DNA of 64,000 nucleotides from Thalassospira profundimaris (GCF_003326755.1 NZ_JPWH01000004.1:62001-126000); one strand, 5' to 3'. Shown: positions 1 through 9,931, counted from the first letter of the stretch. Program-made: numbers and translations. The notes: a model not told the origin generated them from the letters alone.

Positions 1-4
1 ATTC

Positions 5-415
5 TTATTTTTCAAGTTCGGCAACGTGTGCCTTGTAGTTCGGATGTTCCGGATTGAGATAAGCCGGATCATTTTTAATGGCATCAACAGTCGTGCCTTT
101 TTCTTCTGCCAGTTTCAGCACCCAACCGATAACGCGGCCACGACCCGTCCATGTTTCTTCGGGGTTAACCGGGTTGCGGTATTTCGGCGGTGTGGACTGT
201 TTGCTTTTGGCCGGCGCAGAAGATGCAGCGGTTGCTTTAAAAACTTCCGGGTAAAGTTCGCGAATGGAAAAACCGGCATCGTTCAATTTCTGGTTAAATT
301 CGGCGCGAAGGTCCTTGATGGCCTGTTCTTTTCGGTTCTCGACTTCTTCTTCCGTCTGCTCCATCAGCTCGCGCAGTTCTTTATAGCTCAGTTTTGAAAT
401 ATCGATGGTGCTCAT
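5..415 (-). CDS. H-NS family nucleoid-associated protein
   Basis: DNA-binding nucleoid protein, likely a global silencer of AT-rich DNA. The 136-residue product has an N-terminal charged helical segment (about residues 8-45, ELRELMEQTEEEVENRK) suited to oligomerisation, a Pro/Ser/Lys linker, and a C-terminal H-NS DNA-binding region with the signature ETWTGRGRVIGWV, matching the usual TWTGRGR-x-P-x-W form except for the proline. A longer reading frame extends upstream to 502, but the ATG at 415 is preceded by AGGAGA at a good distance and starts the conserved part, so it is preferred. The stop lies 4 bases from the window edge. Family assignment is firm; the targets are unknown. Confidence 0.9.
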   Translation of the reverse strand: MSTIDISKLSYKELRELMEQTEEEVENRKEQAIKDLRAEFNQKLNDAGFSIRELYPEVFKATAASSAPAKSKQSTPPKYRNPVNPEETWTGRGRVIGWVLKLAEEKGTTVDAIKNDPAYLNPEHPNYKAHVAELEK

Positions 416-1537
416 TATGTTTCTCCTGAAAACAATAAATTCATGTCCTACATAATGCCTATTCTTCCGGAGAGCAAGATGTTTTAAGAAATTTAAAAGC
501 ACGCCAAGATGCTTTTTTGATTATAGCAAATGTTACCCCGAATTGTGATCATTCCGTAAGCAACAATTTAAATTTGCTGATCATGGAGTTTTGTTGAAAA
601 AATAATATGTAAAACAATGACTTGCGTGGCGTCGTTTGACTTTCTGATATGATGTTTCATATCGCACCCGTCGCGGTTTTTTCAAATAAAAACGATTCAT
701 CTGCATTTTTTGATACAATCATGAAATGGTTATGTGAAAAGCATATTTCTAAAATTGAATAAACGTCGCATACCGGAAGATAGATGATCTATATCAGTGT
801 ATGGTATTTTGCGATGTAACCGGATGTTGCGGTCTTTGACAGGTGGTTGGGAGTGCAGGAGCAGGGGGTGTCGTGCTCGCTATTGTATGCGGTTGTTTTG
901 CATCAACAGGAACCAGCCTCAAAAAAATGAACCGACTATTTTGCGCCGAACCGCTCATTGGGTGATCGGTCTGGAACATCACGCGTATAATCAGGACAGA
1001 TATGTGTTTTGCAGTGCGCCGTTTATCGGACAAGAAGGACAAACAGGGTGTTGATTGCGGCAAGCTGTTATTGTGCCGCCAAGGGCGAGGGCGAAAAACG
1101 GTCAGATTGATGAATTTGCGAATGAATGACGGCCCTGTAAGCCTGAAGTTTCGTTGAAATCGATCATCTCACAAGGAATTTACTAGCCAAAGGGGTTGGA
1201 TTCTGTTTGTTTAATATACTAATGTATATTTCCTGATCTGGTTCTTTATTCTCCCCCGGCTTGTTTTGAGCGTGGTCAGGAGCTGGCTGATGAAATATCG
1301 GCAGTTTTCCGGCAAGCGGCACGATGCGGTTTGCGATCCGGCGACGTTTTTTCGTGTATCCAACGGTTCGTGTGATCCTGGGCCTGCTGCGGATTCAGCG
1401 GAACAGTTAACGCCAAAACAGGCAAAGAGATATTGACAGACGTGACGATGCCATTGGCGGATATGGGACATTTTGCCAGTTCCCAACATTCTTGATGAAA
1501 CGATTGTAAAAAAAAATTGCTAGGGAAATAGCCAGTT
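416..1537. other. Gene-poor 1.1 kb intergenic region
   Basis: Stretch between the divergent H-NS-like and chemoreceptor genes. The first half is AT-rich and should hold the H-NS gene promoter. Short open frames occur on both strands (for example 797-1054 plus and 1211-1489 minus), but none has a recognisable domain, a convincing ribosome-binding site or a homologue I know. No tRNA or known riboswitch fold was recognised. A small regulatory RNA or degraded gene cannot be excluded. Confidence 0.5.
1213..1230. repeat. Perfect AT-rich inverted repeat
   Basis: AATATAC and GTATATT arms of 7 bases around a TAAT centre, about 310 bases upstream of the chemoreceptor gene. It could be an operator or chance in AT-rich DNA. 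No function is assigned. Confidence 0.35.
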
Positions 1538-3028
1538 ATGTTCGGTTTAGGCCATATCAGTCAGCGCACGGCACGGGACTATCAACAGATCATCAGGGCG
1601 CTTGACAAGTCGGCGGCCGTTATTGAATTCAGCCTTGATGGATATGTTCTTCAGGCGAACGAAAACTTCCTGGCGGTTATGGGCTATCGTGCGGACGAAG
1701 TGATTGGAAAACATCACCGGATGTTTGTTGATGATGCCTATGCTCAAAGCACGGAATATAGCGATTTTTGGCGTAAACTTGCCAAAGGTGACTTTCAGGC
1801 CGCCGAATTTCGTCGGGTTGCCAGGGATGGGCGAACGGTTTGGATCGAAGCGTCCTATAATCCGATTTTTGATGGTGCCGGAAAGCCGGTAAAGATCATC
1901 AAATTTGCCTATGACGTGACGAAAAAGCGTGAGCAGCGCGCCGAGATGACCGGGATGCTGAATGCCATTCATAAATCGCAGGCGGTTATCGAGTTTGATC
2001 TTGATGGCACGGTGATTGATGCGAATGAAAATTTTCTGTCCGTTATGGGGTATCGGGGCGACGAAATTATCGGCCGTCACCACAGCATGTTTGTGACGGA
2101 TGCAGAAAAAAACAGCCCTGAATACCGTGCTTTCTGGAAGTCTCTGAACGCGGGGCAATTCCAGGTCGGGCAGTTTCACCGGCTTGCCAAAGGCGGAAAA
2201 TCCGTCTGGATCGAGGCATCTTATAACCCGATTTTCAATGCCGCCGGCGATGTTTACAAGGTTGTCAAATTTGCCACCGATATTACCGCGCAGGTTAATC
2301 TGCTTGTTGATCTGAAATCCATGATCGACAACAATTTTTCAAATATCGAGAACGCGATTGCCGATTTGCGTGGTATTTCCGGCCATGCTGTGGCGGCGTG
2401 CGGTGAAACGGTTGAAAATGTGCAAACCGTGACCGCCGGTGCCGAGGAAATGAGCCATTCAATCGCGGAAATTTCCCGGAATATGACAGAGTCACAAAAT
2501 TCAACCGAGCAAATGGCGCGAGAAACCGTTGTTGCCGATGAATCAACCCAGCGCATGGCAAAGGTAGTTGATTCCATGACGGGAATTGTCGAGATGATTC
2601 AGGATATTGCCGGGCAGATCAATCTTCTGGCGTTAAATGCAACGATTGAAGCGGCCCGGGCTGGCGAAGCCGGTAAGGGTTTTGCCGTTGTGGCAAACGA
2701 GGTTAAAAATCTCGCCAATCAGGCGGCGCGCGCAACCAGTCAGATATCGACGGAAATTCAGGGTATTCAGGAAATCACATCCGAAGTTGTCAGCGCGTTA
2801 CAAACAATTCGCAATTCGGTCGAAACCGTGCGGGATGCTGTTGGCGTGACATCGGAAGCATTGGGAGAGCAGAACCGTATTACCTCTGGTGTTTCCGAAA
2901 ATATGCGTAACATGAACACGGCAGTTGGCCGTTTTTCGCGCAGTATTGAGGATATTCGTGAAACCGTTGAACGGGTCGCGCAATCGGTTGGGGAAACCCG
3001 CACGGCTGCGGAGGTCCTGGCGCGTTAA
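1538..3028 (+). CDS. Soluble methyl-accepting chemotaxis protein with two PAS domains
   Basis: Cytoplasmic chemoreceptor of 496 residues that should signal to CheA/CheW. Two closely similar PAS domains occupy about residues 20-130 and 142-252; both carry the phrase [11 protein letters not shown], so they look like an internal duplication. A signalling coiled coil follows, with the canonical MCP hairpin tip near residues 357-392 ([16 protein letters not shown], then GFAVVANEV). There is no membrane segment and no HAMP domain. The architecture matches energy/redox sensors and the biofilm-dispersal receptor BdlA of Pseudomonas. PAS cofactors (haem or flavin) cannot be read from the sequence. It stands alone with no che genes beside it. 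Start is the ATG after GGGAAATAGCC. Confidence 0.93.
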   Translation: MFGLGHISQRTARDYQQIIRALDKSAAVIEFSLDGYVLQANENFLAVMGYRADEVIGKHHRMFVDDAYAQSTEYSDFWRKLAKGDFQAAEFRRVARDGRTVWIEASYNPIFDGAGKPVKIIKFAYDVTKKREQRAEMTGMLNAIHKSQAVIEFDLDGTVIDANENFLSVMGYRGDEIIGRHHSMFVTDAEKNSPEYRAFWKSLNAGQFQVGQFHRLAKGGKSVWIEASYNPIFNAAGDVYKVVKFATDITAQVNLLVDLKSMIDNNFSNIENAIADLRGISGHAVAACGETVENVQTVTAGAEEMSHSIAEISRNMTESQNSTEQMARETVVADESTQRMAKVVDSMTGIVEMIQDIAGQINLLALNATIEAARAGEAGKGFAVVANEVKNLANQAARATSQISTEIQGIQEITSEVVSALQTIRNSVETVRDAVGVTSEALGEQNRITSGVSENMRNMNTAVGRFSRSIEDIRETVERVAQSVGETRTAAEVLAR

Positions 3029-3224
3029 ATTAGATTTTTGGGTTTTCTGCCGGTTGCAGCGTGATGGTCATCCTTGAGGGTTGGCTACCCCACAAGGGTC
3101 ATCATAGTGACCCGGGAATCATGGTTGTTTTTCAGGGTCAAAAAATGTCCAGAAAGTGACGAATCTCGTGATTTGGAGTTTCGACTAACCATTTGTTATT
3201 ACACAAAATATTTTTGCCTGATTT

Positions 3225-5969
3225 TTATCGTCTGGTCTTGGTGGCAGCCTGTGTGACGGGAATGAATACGTGAAATGTTGCGCCCTGTCCCTGCCTGCTT
3301 TCGACCCAGATGCGTCCGTGGCAATGTTCGATCACGTGTTTTGAAATGGCAAGACCAAGCCCGGAGCCCGACGGTCGGGGTTTGTCGCCGGGATATTTGC
3401 CGCCACGCGCAAATTTGTCAAAAATCAGCTCGGCCTCGTCAGGGGCAATACCGGTGCCATTATCGGATATTGAAACAAGGTAGCCATCCTTGTGTGTCGC
3501 CCCGCGCACAAAAACTTCCGGATTTTCCGGATTGGCAAATTTGGCGGCATTGGAAAGCAGATTAATGAAAACCTGTGTCAGGCGGTCCCGGTCAACAAAC
3601 AGTGTTACGCTATCACCGCCAATATCGACCCGCAATTTGGCATTGCGGCTGTTAAGCAGGCCTTCCAGCGCATCAATGGTTTCGCGCAAGACGGCCTTGG
3701 GATTAATCTCGCTGGGGTGCCAGTCGGAATGGCCGGCTTCCAGGCGGGCCAGGTCCAGATGATCATCGATCAGGCGGGTCAGGCGTTCGCTTTCACGCAC
3801 GATCACATTTAAAAACCGTTCGCTGCGCTCGGCTTCCAGGTCCGGCGTATCGACCAGAATTTCCGAAAATGACCGGATGGAGGTGAGCGGCGTGCGAAAT
3901 TCGTGGCTAACCATTGTCAGGAATTCGTCCTTGAGTCGGTCGAGTTCCTTGAGCCGGTCATTGGCGGCGCGCAATTCGGCAGCGGCGCGTTCCAGCTCGC
4001 GCGATTTTTGTTCCAGCCGTTGGGAATGTTCAATGACATGCGAGGTTTCTTCAAGAATCTCGAGCACTTCATCGAGGCTGACCATTTCGCCCTTGGCAAC
4101 GGATGATACCATCACCCGTGCGGATGCGGCACCAATGGAACCTGCCAGCAGCCGTTCGCTAAAGGCGATCATATCGGCATTGGCTTCGCCCTTGCCGCGC
4201 CAGGCGGTGTGGCGGGAGGTGCCATAATCGCGAAAGGCATGAAAGGCGCGTTCCCGGCCCAAAAACCGTTCGACCAGTTCATACAGGTCATCTATGGTGG
4301 CCGAAGACCGCCAGATCACGGTTTCCCCGCCCTTGCGCGAAAAGGCATCGACAAACAGGGTGGCCTGAATGCGTTCCAGTCCGCCCTGATTGGTAAACAG
4401 GCTAACGATAATAAAGCATCCGGCATTGAGCGCCATCGACCAGATCAGCGCGTGAGTCAGTGGCGAAAAATTATCCAGGCCAAACAGGGCCTCGGGCCGC
4501 AGCCAAGGGTGGCCAAAGGCGCCATCGGTGATCAGTTTCGGGTCAATCCAGCCGGAATCGGCAAAGGAAGGCAGCAAAAGCGTATAGGCCCAAATGGCAA
4601 AACCGGCGGCAAGCCCGGTCAGCGCGCCGGTTTTGGTGCCGCCCTTCCAAAAAAGTCCGCCAATCATGATGGGAATAAATTGTGCCGTGGCGGCAAAGGA
4701 AATCAGCCCGATTTCGGCCAGCGCATCGCCTGCCCCGGCGGACCGGTAATAGATATAGCCCATAAACACCACCAAAACGATGGAGGCGCGGCGGATAAAC
4801 AATAACAGGCCGGTCAAATCGTCGCGTTCGGTCAGGCGCAACCATTTCAGGCGCAAAAGGGCTGGGATGACCAGGTCGTTACACACCATCGTCGAAAGGG
4901 CGATGGCAGCGACAATTACCATGCTGGTGCTGGCCGATAAGCCGCCAACATAGGCCACCAGTGCCAGAAAGGACTGCCCCTGGGAAAGCGGTACGGAGAG
5001 TACGAAAAAGTCCGGGTCGGCCCAGTCGGGCAGAAGACCCATTCCGGCAAGGGCAATGGGCAGGACAAACAGGTTCATGAGCAACAGATAGGCGGGAAAC
5101 GCCCAGGACGCGGTGGCAAGATGGCGTTCATCGACATTTTCCACCACGATCACCTGAAACTGGCGCGGCAGGGTTAATATTGCCGCCATCGACAGCGCCA
5201 TCAGGGTGAACCAGCGTGTCCCGCTTTCGGGTTGCAATTTAAGCAGGCTTGCCATTTGCGGGGTTTTGCTGGCCTGGCTAAACAGATCATCCGGGCCGGA
5301 AAACATGAAAAAGCAGACAAAAATGCCCACGGCCAGCAAGGCAAACAGTTTCACCAGGCTTTCAAAGGCTATGGCGGCAACCATGCCTTCGTGATGTTCA
5401 TCGGCATCGATAAAGCGGGTGCCAAACAGAATGCCAAACAGCGCCAGACCCGTTGCCGCCCAAAAGCCGCTATCGGCAAAGATGTGGGATGTGGATACAA
5501 ATGGTTCTGAAACAGAACTGCCCCAAACGGTTAACACGGTATAACTGGTGGCAACCGCCTTTAATTGCAGGGCGATATAGGGGGTGGTGCCAATCACGGC
5601 GATGAAGGTGACAAGAACGGAAAGCTGTGTGCTTTTGCCATAGCGCGATGAAATGAAATCGGCGATCGAGGTAATGCGGTGCGCCTTTGAAATGCGCAGC
5701 ATTTTGCGCAGCAAAAACCACCATCCCAGAAAAATGACCGTCGGCCCCAGATAAATGGTCAGATATTCCAGCCCGTTGCGCGCAGCCGACCCAACCGCGC
5801 CATAAAAGGTCCAACTGGTACAATAAACGGCAATGGAAAGCGTATAGACCGTGGGGTTGCGCACCCAGGACCGCCCGGCGCGTGCGCGTTTGTCACCCCA
5901 CCAGGCAATGGTATAAAGCAGGCCGACATAAATAAGCGATACGGCAATCACCATCTGGGAGGATAACAC
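3225..5969 (-). CDS. Sodium/solute symporter-histidine kinase fusion
   Basis: Inner-membrane sensor kinase of 914 residues. Residues 1 to about 530 form a sodium:solute symporter (SLC5/PutP-type) with about 13 helices. Residues about 545-640 look like the STAC domain that links such symporters to kinases. A coiled coil follows, then HisKA with the phospho-acceptor His689 in VSHEFRTPLTS, and a HATPase with N-box NLLSNAAKF (803-811), G1 DNGTGI (836-841) and G2 GSGLGLAI (868-875). No receiver is fused. The family includes CbrA and CrbS, which respond to histidine or acetate flux. The next genes, a small membrane protein and a receiver, are transcribed with it. The ligand is unknown; the neighbouring acyl-type regulator suggests a small carboxylate or related carbon source. 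Confidence 0.93.
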   Translation of the reverse strand: MLSSQMVIAVSLIYVGLLYTIAWWGDKRARAGRSWVRNPTVYTLSIAVYCTSWTFYGAVGSAARNGLEYLTIYLGPTVIFLGWWFLLRKMLRISKAHRITSIADFISSRYGKSTQLSVLVTFIAVIGTTPYIALQLKAVATSYTVLTVWGSSVSEPFVSTSHIFADSGFWAATGLALFGILFGTRFIDADEHHEGMVAAIAFESLVKLFALLAVGIFVCFFMFSGPDDLFSQASKTPQMASLLKLQPESGTRWFTLMALSMAAILTLPRQFQVIVVENVDERHLATASWAFPAYLLLMNLFVLPIALAGMGLLPDWADPDFFVLSVPLSQGQSFLALVAYVGGLSASTSMVIVAAIALSTMVCNDLVIPALLRLKWLRLTERDDLTGLLLFIRRASIVLVVFMGYIYYRSAGAGDALAEIGLISFAATAQFIPIMIGGLFWKGGTKTGALTGLAAGFAIWAYTLLLPSFADSGWIDPKLITDGAFGHPWLRPEALFGLDNFSPLTHALIWSMALNAGCFIIVSLFTNQGGLERIQATLFVDAFSRKGGETVIWRSSATIDDLYELVERFLGRERAFHAFRDYGTSRHTAWRGKGEANADMIAFSERLLAGSIGAASARVMVSSVAKGEMVSLDEVLEILEETSHVIEHSQRLEQKSRELERAAAELRAANDRLKELDRLKDEFLTMVSHEFRTPLTSIRSFSEILVDTPDLEAERSERFLNVIVRESERLTRLIDDHLDLARLEAGHSDWHPSEINPKAVLRETIDALEGLLNSRNAKLRVDIGGDSVTLFVDRDRLTQVFINLLSNAAKFANPENPEVFVRGATHKDGYLVSISDNGTGIAPDEAELIFDKFARGGKYPGDKPRPSGSGLGLAISKHVIEHCHGRIWVESRQGQGATFHVFIPVTQAATKTRR

Positions 5970-5972
5970 GGG

Positions 5973-6224
5973 TTATATATCCTCCGGCTGTTGGGCGCTT
6001 TGGCGCAATTTGCGGGTGATCCAGGCGCACAGGGCAATGAAAATCGCCCATCCGGCAAAAAAATAGACAAACAATACCGGTAGCCCGAACACAAACCCGT
6101 CCAGCGAAAACACGCCAACCAGTGGCGGTATCCAGGCCAGAAACGCGGTAAGGGCAAGAACCAGGGCACGTTCGGTCAGTTTTGCGGGTGGTCTCATGGC
6201 GGGGTGCCTTGTGACGGATGGCAT
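5973..6224 (-). CDS. Small two-helix membrane protein beside the symporter kinase
   Basis: Protein of up to 83 residues with two hydrophobic segments (about residues 18-40 and 44-70) and a basic C-terminus. Its stop lies 3 bases before the kinase start and its start 4 bases after the receiver stop, so it is the middle gene of a tight operon. Size and position resemble the small accessory proteins (DUF4212 or DUF3311 types) encoded next to SSS symporters, which suggests a partner of the symporter domain; I cannot name the family with certainty. A second ATG at 6197 preceded by AAGG is an alternative start giving 74 residues. Confidence 0.7.
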   Translation of the reverse strand: MPSVTRHPAMRPPAKLTERALVLALTAFLAWIPPLVGVFSLDGFVFGLPVLFVYFFAGWAIFIALCAWITRKLRQSAQQPEDI

Positions 6225-6228
6225 GGCC

Positions 6229-6618
6229 TTAGGTGCTGGTGTTATCGCGTCCTAACAGAGCCTTTATGCGGGCCACAACATCACGGGTGGAAAAGGGTTT
6301 GGTGACAAAATCATCGACGCCGAGTTCCAGACCCTTGCGGCGGTCAATTTCGCGGGTCCGGGCTGTCAGCATCAGGATGGGAATGTGTTTTGTCTGCTCA
6401 TTGGCACGTATTGTGCGGGCAACATCAAAGCCATCGCGTCCCGGCATCATGACGTCAAGCAGGATCATGTCAGGGATTTCCTGGCTGATCATGTCAATCG
6501 CACTTTGCCCGTTTGTGGCAATGCGCACGTCAAAGCCCTCCTTTTCCATCAGGAAGGCCAGGGATTCGACAATGGTTTCTTCATCCTCCGCAATCAGGAC
6601 CGTTGGTTTGTCGGTCAC
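6229..6618 (-). CDS. Stand-alone CheY-like response regulator
   Basis: Single receiver domain of 129 residues with no output domain. Acidic pocket EDEE at 11-14, phospho-acceptor Asp55 in ILLDVMMPG, conserved Thr in MLTAR (85) and Lys107 in VTKPFS are all present, so it should be phosphorylatable. Starts with GTG at 6618, preceded by GGGGAG. It is first in a three-gene operon with the small membrane protein and the symporter-kinase, its likely partner. How it passes on the signal is unclear: it may act by protein contact, possibly on the XRE regulator encoded just upstream on the same strand, or as a phosphate sink. Confidence 0.92.
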   Translation of the reverse strand: MTDKPTVLIAEDEETIVESLAFLMEKEGFDVRIATNGQSAIDMISQEIPDMILLDVMMPGRDGFDVARTIRANEQTKHIPILMLTARTREIDRRKGLELGVDDFVTKPFSTRDVVARIKALLGRDNTST

Positions 6619-6774
6619 GACGTTCTCCCCGATATTGGCTTTTTATGAGATGGGCCTTGTGGCGTTTATGCTTTTTATTTTGTTCGACTTTAAGGTGTGT
6701 CGGGCGGTTAAGCAATCGTGTTGATGTGAAAGCAGGGTATTTGGGCCGGTTTGGTCGGCCTTGGTCGTGTCTGC

Positions 6775-8346
6775 TCAGGTGGCCAGTTTGATCGGTTCTG
6801 ACGGGGCGTGGGCCCGTTGCAGGCAGTCTGTTCGCGGGCATTGGCGACAATTGATGCCAACAGGAATGGCTGCCGATATATCATCCAGTGGCAGGCCGTC
6901 CGCATATACCACATCGCGGGCAAAGGCCGTGTCACAACCGATCATCACCGAATGCACCGATTGTGGCACGCGGTAGCCGCCTGTGCCGGTGCGGACCGCG
7001 CGCGCGATGAACAGATATTGGGTATGATCAGGCAATTGGATAAGTTGCGGGACGACGCGTTCTGGCGTCAGGTACGCCTCGTGAACCGCCCAGCGCGGGC
7101 AGGCCCCGCCATAACGCGGCAATTGCAGGCCCGATGCGGAAAACCGTTTGGAAATATTCCCGGCAATATCGGTGCGCAAAAAATGAAACGGGATGCCTTC
7201 CTGCCCCGGACGGCGCAGGGTGGTCAAACGATGGCAAATCTGTTCCCAGCTTCCGGCGAAACGCTGTTGCAGCATTTCAATATCATGGCGGAGTTCGCGG
7301 GCTTCGGCTGCGAAATTTTCATAGGGAAAAAGCAGGGAAGCCGCCAGATAGGAAAGCAAAGCCTGGCGGGCGCGGGTGCGGGCGGCATCTGTTGTCAGGC
7401 GGGATGAATTGAGGATGCCCTCAATTGCATCGGCCCCTTCAAGGTGGCACACCGCGCGTGCCGCGATAAACCGTGCCGATGTAATGGGCAGGGCACGGGA
7501 AAATTGCAGATGACGGTTTTTCCGGTTCCAGATATGGCCGCTGGCTGGCAGGTCTTCCGGGCGCAGGCGTTCAACAGTGGTCTTGTGGCGCGATTTCAGA
7601 TGATTGATCAAGTCGGTTAAAAACAGCCCGCCAGAGCGGTCGATCCCGGCGCGTAATGTGTCGGCGCAATCTTCCAGTGTCGGGAAATGGTTGGCATTGT
7701 CATAAAGCAGGTCATCCACTTCCTCCGACGGGTTGGCAGCCGGGCGACCAGCGGCACCGCGCTCCAGAAAGCTGAAAATTTCGGTGGCCGATTCCGCGAG
7801 GCGTTCGGATTCCCGTACCAGCGTTGTGTTAAACCGGTCGCGCTGGGCCGGGGCCAGGTCGTCATAATGGTCAAAAATTTCGGCAACCGTGCGGATCGAT
7901 GTGATGCGTGTCAGGATCGAATGGCTTGCTTCGGTCAGATAAGGGTCGTGGCTGAGACGTTCGGACAGCATATCGACATCGTCAAGGGCGCTGCGATAGG
8001 CGCGATAGAGCTTTAGCATCGCGTTGACCATTGCGGGCGCGGCAGAAATCGCGCCGGAAAATTCACCGCGATCAAGCGGGGCATCGCGAAAGACCGGGTC
8101 GGATGCCAGTTCGCCCAGATCGGAGAGCAGACGGCTTTCTTCCGATCCTGAAAGGGTCGAGGGATGAATTTGCAGGGCCTCGGCCAGGCGCAGCAGCAAG
8201 GCCCCGCCAATGGCCCGGCGGTTATGTTCAATCAGGTTAAGATAGGATGGCGAAATGCCTGCAGCGTCGGCAAGGGCGGTTTGCGTCATTGCCATATCCT
8301 TGCGACGGCCGCGAATGCGATGGCCGATGGGGGCCTGACGGGGCAT
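6775..8346 (-). CDS. XRE-family short-chain acyl transcriptional regulator (RamB/ScfR type)
   Basis: DNA-binding regulator of 523 residues. An XRE helix-turn-helix spans about residues 8-62 (TQTALADAAGISPSYLNLIE). The rest resembles the DUF955/DUF2083 region of RamB, PrpQ and ScfR regulators, which control glyoxylate, propionate or acetate metabolism in response to acyl-CoAs. The IrrE-like core lacks an HExxH motif, so no protease function is expected. The C-terminus carries the family's cysteine cluster CRQCPRTDC, which may bind a metal or sense redox state. It is divergent from the ABC importer at 8551-13732 and likely controls it and itself. ATG at 8346 is preceded by AAGGA. It sits about 157 bases upstream of the receiver gene. 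Confidence 0.85.
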   Translation of the reverse strand: MPRQAPIGHRIRGRRKDMAMTQTALADAAGISPSYLNLIEHNRRAIGGALLLRLAEALQIHPSTLSGSEESRLLSDLGELASDPVFRDAPLDRGEFSGAISAAPAMVNAMLKLYRAYRSALDDVDMLSERLSHDPYLTEASHSILTRITSIRTVAEIFDHYDDLAPAQRDRFNTTLVRESERLAESATEIFSFLERGAAGRPAANPSEEVDDLLYDNANHFPTLEDCADTLRAGIDRSGGLFLTDLINHLKSRHKTTVERLRPEDLPASGHIWNRKNRHLQFSRALPITSARFIAARAVCHLEGADAIEGILNSSRLTTDAARTRARQALLSYLAASLLFPYENFAAEARELRHDIEMLQQRFAGSWEQICHRLTTLRRPGQEGIPFHFLRTDIAGNISKRFSASGLQLPRYGGACPRWAVHEAYLTPERVVPQLIQLPDHTQYLFIARAVRTGTGGYRVPQSVHSVMIGCDTAFARDVVYADGLPLDDISAAIPVGINCRQCPRTDCLQRAHAPSEPIKLAT

Positions 8347-8421
8347 GGCGCTTCCTTATTTTTGACAAAATTTACAAATTTTCATTTTCTTCATCCATAT
8401 TTTTACAAAAAAAATGTTCTT

Positions 8422-8440
8422 AATCAACATGTTGTTGATT
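8422..8440. promoter_or_regulatory. Inverted repeat in divergent promoter, candidate operator
   Basis: AATCAACA and TGTTGATT form perfect 8-base arms around TGT, in the 204-base gap between the XRE regulator and the ABC importer. The size and site suit an XRE-family operator. The DNA around it is AT-rich, as expected for promoters. Binding by the XRE protein is inferred only from location. Confidence 0.5.
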
Positions 8441-8550
8441 TATTTTCTTCCCCTCTTCATCCTCCTTGCAGGTCGCATAACAAAATAGCCACCAAAATTC
8501 CGGCCTTTGCATTTCACTGAAACGCATCCCAGCAATTGGGGAGGAACCCT

Positions 8551-9915
8551 ATGTCCGAGAATAAAACCACCCGTCATGTCTCTCGCCGCACCGTTTTGAA
8601 GGGCTCGGCGCTGACGACGGGGGCGGCGATCATTGGTGCAAGTGCACCGATGCACTTTATTCGCAATGCCTATGCTGCTGATTCATTTCGCGGTGATCCC
8701 GGCAGCGGCAAAAGCGTTGTTTTGGGATTTAACGTGCCCCAGACCGGCCCTTATGCCGATGAGGGGGCCGATGAATTGCGTGCCTATCAACTGGCTGTCA
8801 AACACCTTAATGGTGAGGGTGACGGCGGTATGCTCAATACCATGAAGCCCAATAACCTTAAGGGAAATGGTATTTTGGGCAAAAAGGTCGAATTTGTTAC
8901 CGGCGACACCCAGACCAAGTCGGATGCGGCCCGCGCCTCGGCCAAGCGCATGATTGAAAAAGACAATGTCATCATGGTCACGGGCGGGTCATCGTCGGGG
9001 GTGGCAATTGCCGTGCAGGGTTTGTGCCAGGAAATGGGCGTTATTTTCATGGCCGGGCTGACCCATTCCAACGACACCACCGGCAAGGACAAAAAACGTT
9101 ATGGCTTCCGGCATTTCTTTAATGCCTATATGTCGGGCCAGGCACTGGCACCGGTGCTCAAGGATGAATATGGCACGGATCGCAAGGCTTACCATCTGAC
9201 GGCGGATTACACCTGGGGCTGGACCCAGGAAGAATCGATCAAGGCGGCCACCGAAAAGATTGGCTGGCAGACCGTTAACACAGTGCGGACCCCGGTGGGG
9301 GCAGGTGACTTTTCACAATATATCACGCCTGTTCTTAATTCCGGTGCCGATGTGCTGATTTTAAACCACTATGGCAAGGATATGGTCAATTCCCTGACCC
9401 AGGCGGTTCAGTTTGGCCTGAAGGATAAAATGGTGAATGGCAAAAAGTTTGCCATTGTCGTTCCGCTTTATTCGCGCCTGATGGCACAGGGGGCGGGCGA
9501 TGCCGCCAAGGGTATTTTGGGCACCACCAACTGGCACTGGTCGCTGACCGATGATGGCTCCCAGGCCTTTGTCAAATCCTTTGGTCAGGAATATGGCTTC
9601 CCGCCCTCCCAGGCGGCCCATACCTGCTATGTCCAGACCCTGCTTTATGCCAATGCCTGCGAAATGGCCGGGACCTTTGCGCCGTGGGAAGTGATCAAGC
9701 AGCTTGAAGGTTACGAGTTTGACGGCATGGGCAATGGTCCGACCCTTTATCGGGCGGCAGACCATCAGTGCTTCAAGGATGTGCTGGTTGTGCGCGGGAA
9801 GGAAAATCCGCAAAGCGCGTTTGACCTTCTTGAGGTCGTCAAGCATGTGCCGCGTTCCCAGGTGGAATATCCGGCCGATATGTTTGGCGGGGAACTGGGA
9901 CCCTACAAGGTCTGA
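8551..9915 (+). CDS. ABC importer substrate-binding protein, branched-chain amino acid/amide type
   Basis: Periplasmic type I binding protein of 454 residues, first gene of a five-gene importer. The N-terminus has a twin-arginine signal (SRRTVLKGSAL followed by a hydrophobic stretch, cleavage near NAYA), so it is probably exported folded by Tat. The body resembles LivK/UrtA/FmdD-type proteins (GFNVPQTGPYADEGADELR near residues 62-81). Start is the ATG at 8551 with GGGGAGG at the right distance, rather than a TTG at 8536. A rho-independent hairpin follows directly. The ligand is not known; the divergent acyl-type XRE regulator suggests a small acid, amide or amino acid. Confidence 0.9.
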   Translation: MSENKTTRHVSRRTVLKGSALTTGAAIIGASAPMHFIRNAYAADSFRGDPGSGKSVVLGFNVPQTGPYADEGADELRAYQLAVKHLNGEGDGGMLNTMKPNNLKGNGILGKKVEFVTGDTQTKSDAARASAKRMIEKDNVIMVTGGSSSGVAIAVQGLCQEMGVIFMAGLTHSNDTTGKDKKRYGFRHFFNAYMSGQALAPVLKDEYGTDRKAYHLTADYTWGWTQEESIKAATEKIGWQTVNTVRTPVGAGDFSQYITPVLNSGADVLILNHYGKDMVNSLTQAVQFGLKDKMVNGKKFAIVVPLYSRLMAQGAGDAAKGILGTTNWHWSLTDDGSQAFVKSFGQEYGFPPSQAAHTCYVQTLLYANACEMAGTFAPWEVIKQLEGYEFDGMGNGPTLYRAADHQCFKDVLVVRGKENPQSAFDLLEVVKHVPRSQVEYPADMFGGELGPYKV

Positions 9916-9931
9916 TGTATCAAAAATGTGC

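Noticed and set aside
794-1063. Overlapping short frames on both strands (794-1063 minus, 797-1054 plus) and another at 1211-1489 minus
   Set aside because: Compositionally odd (many Arg, Cys and Ser), no clear start signals and no known domain. Not enough to call genes.
3096-3113. GGGTCA/TGACCC hairpin between the chemoreceptor and symporter-kinase genes
   Set aside because: Only six base pairs with no T-run directly after; too weak to call a terminator or riboswitch.
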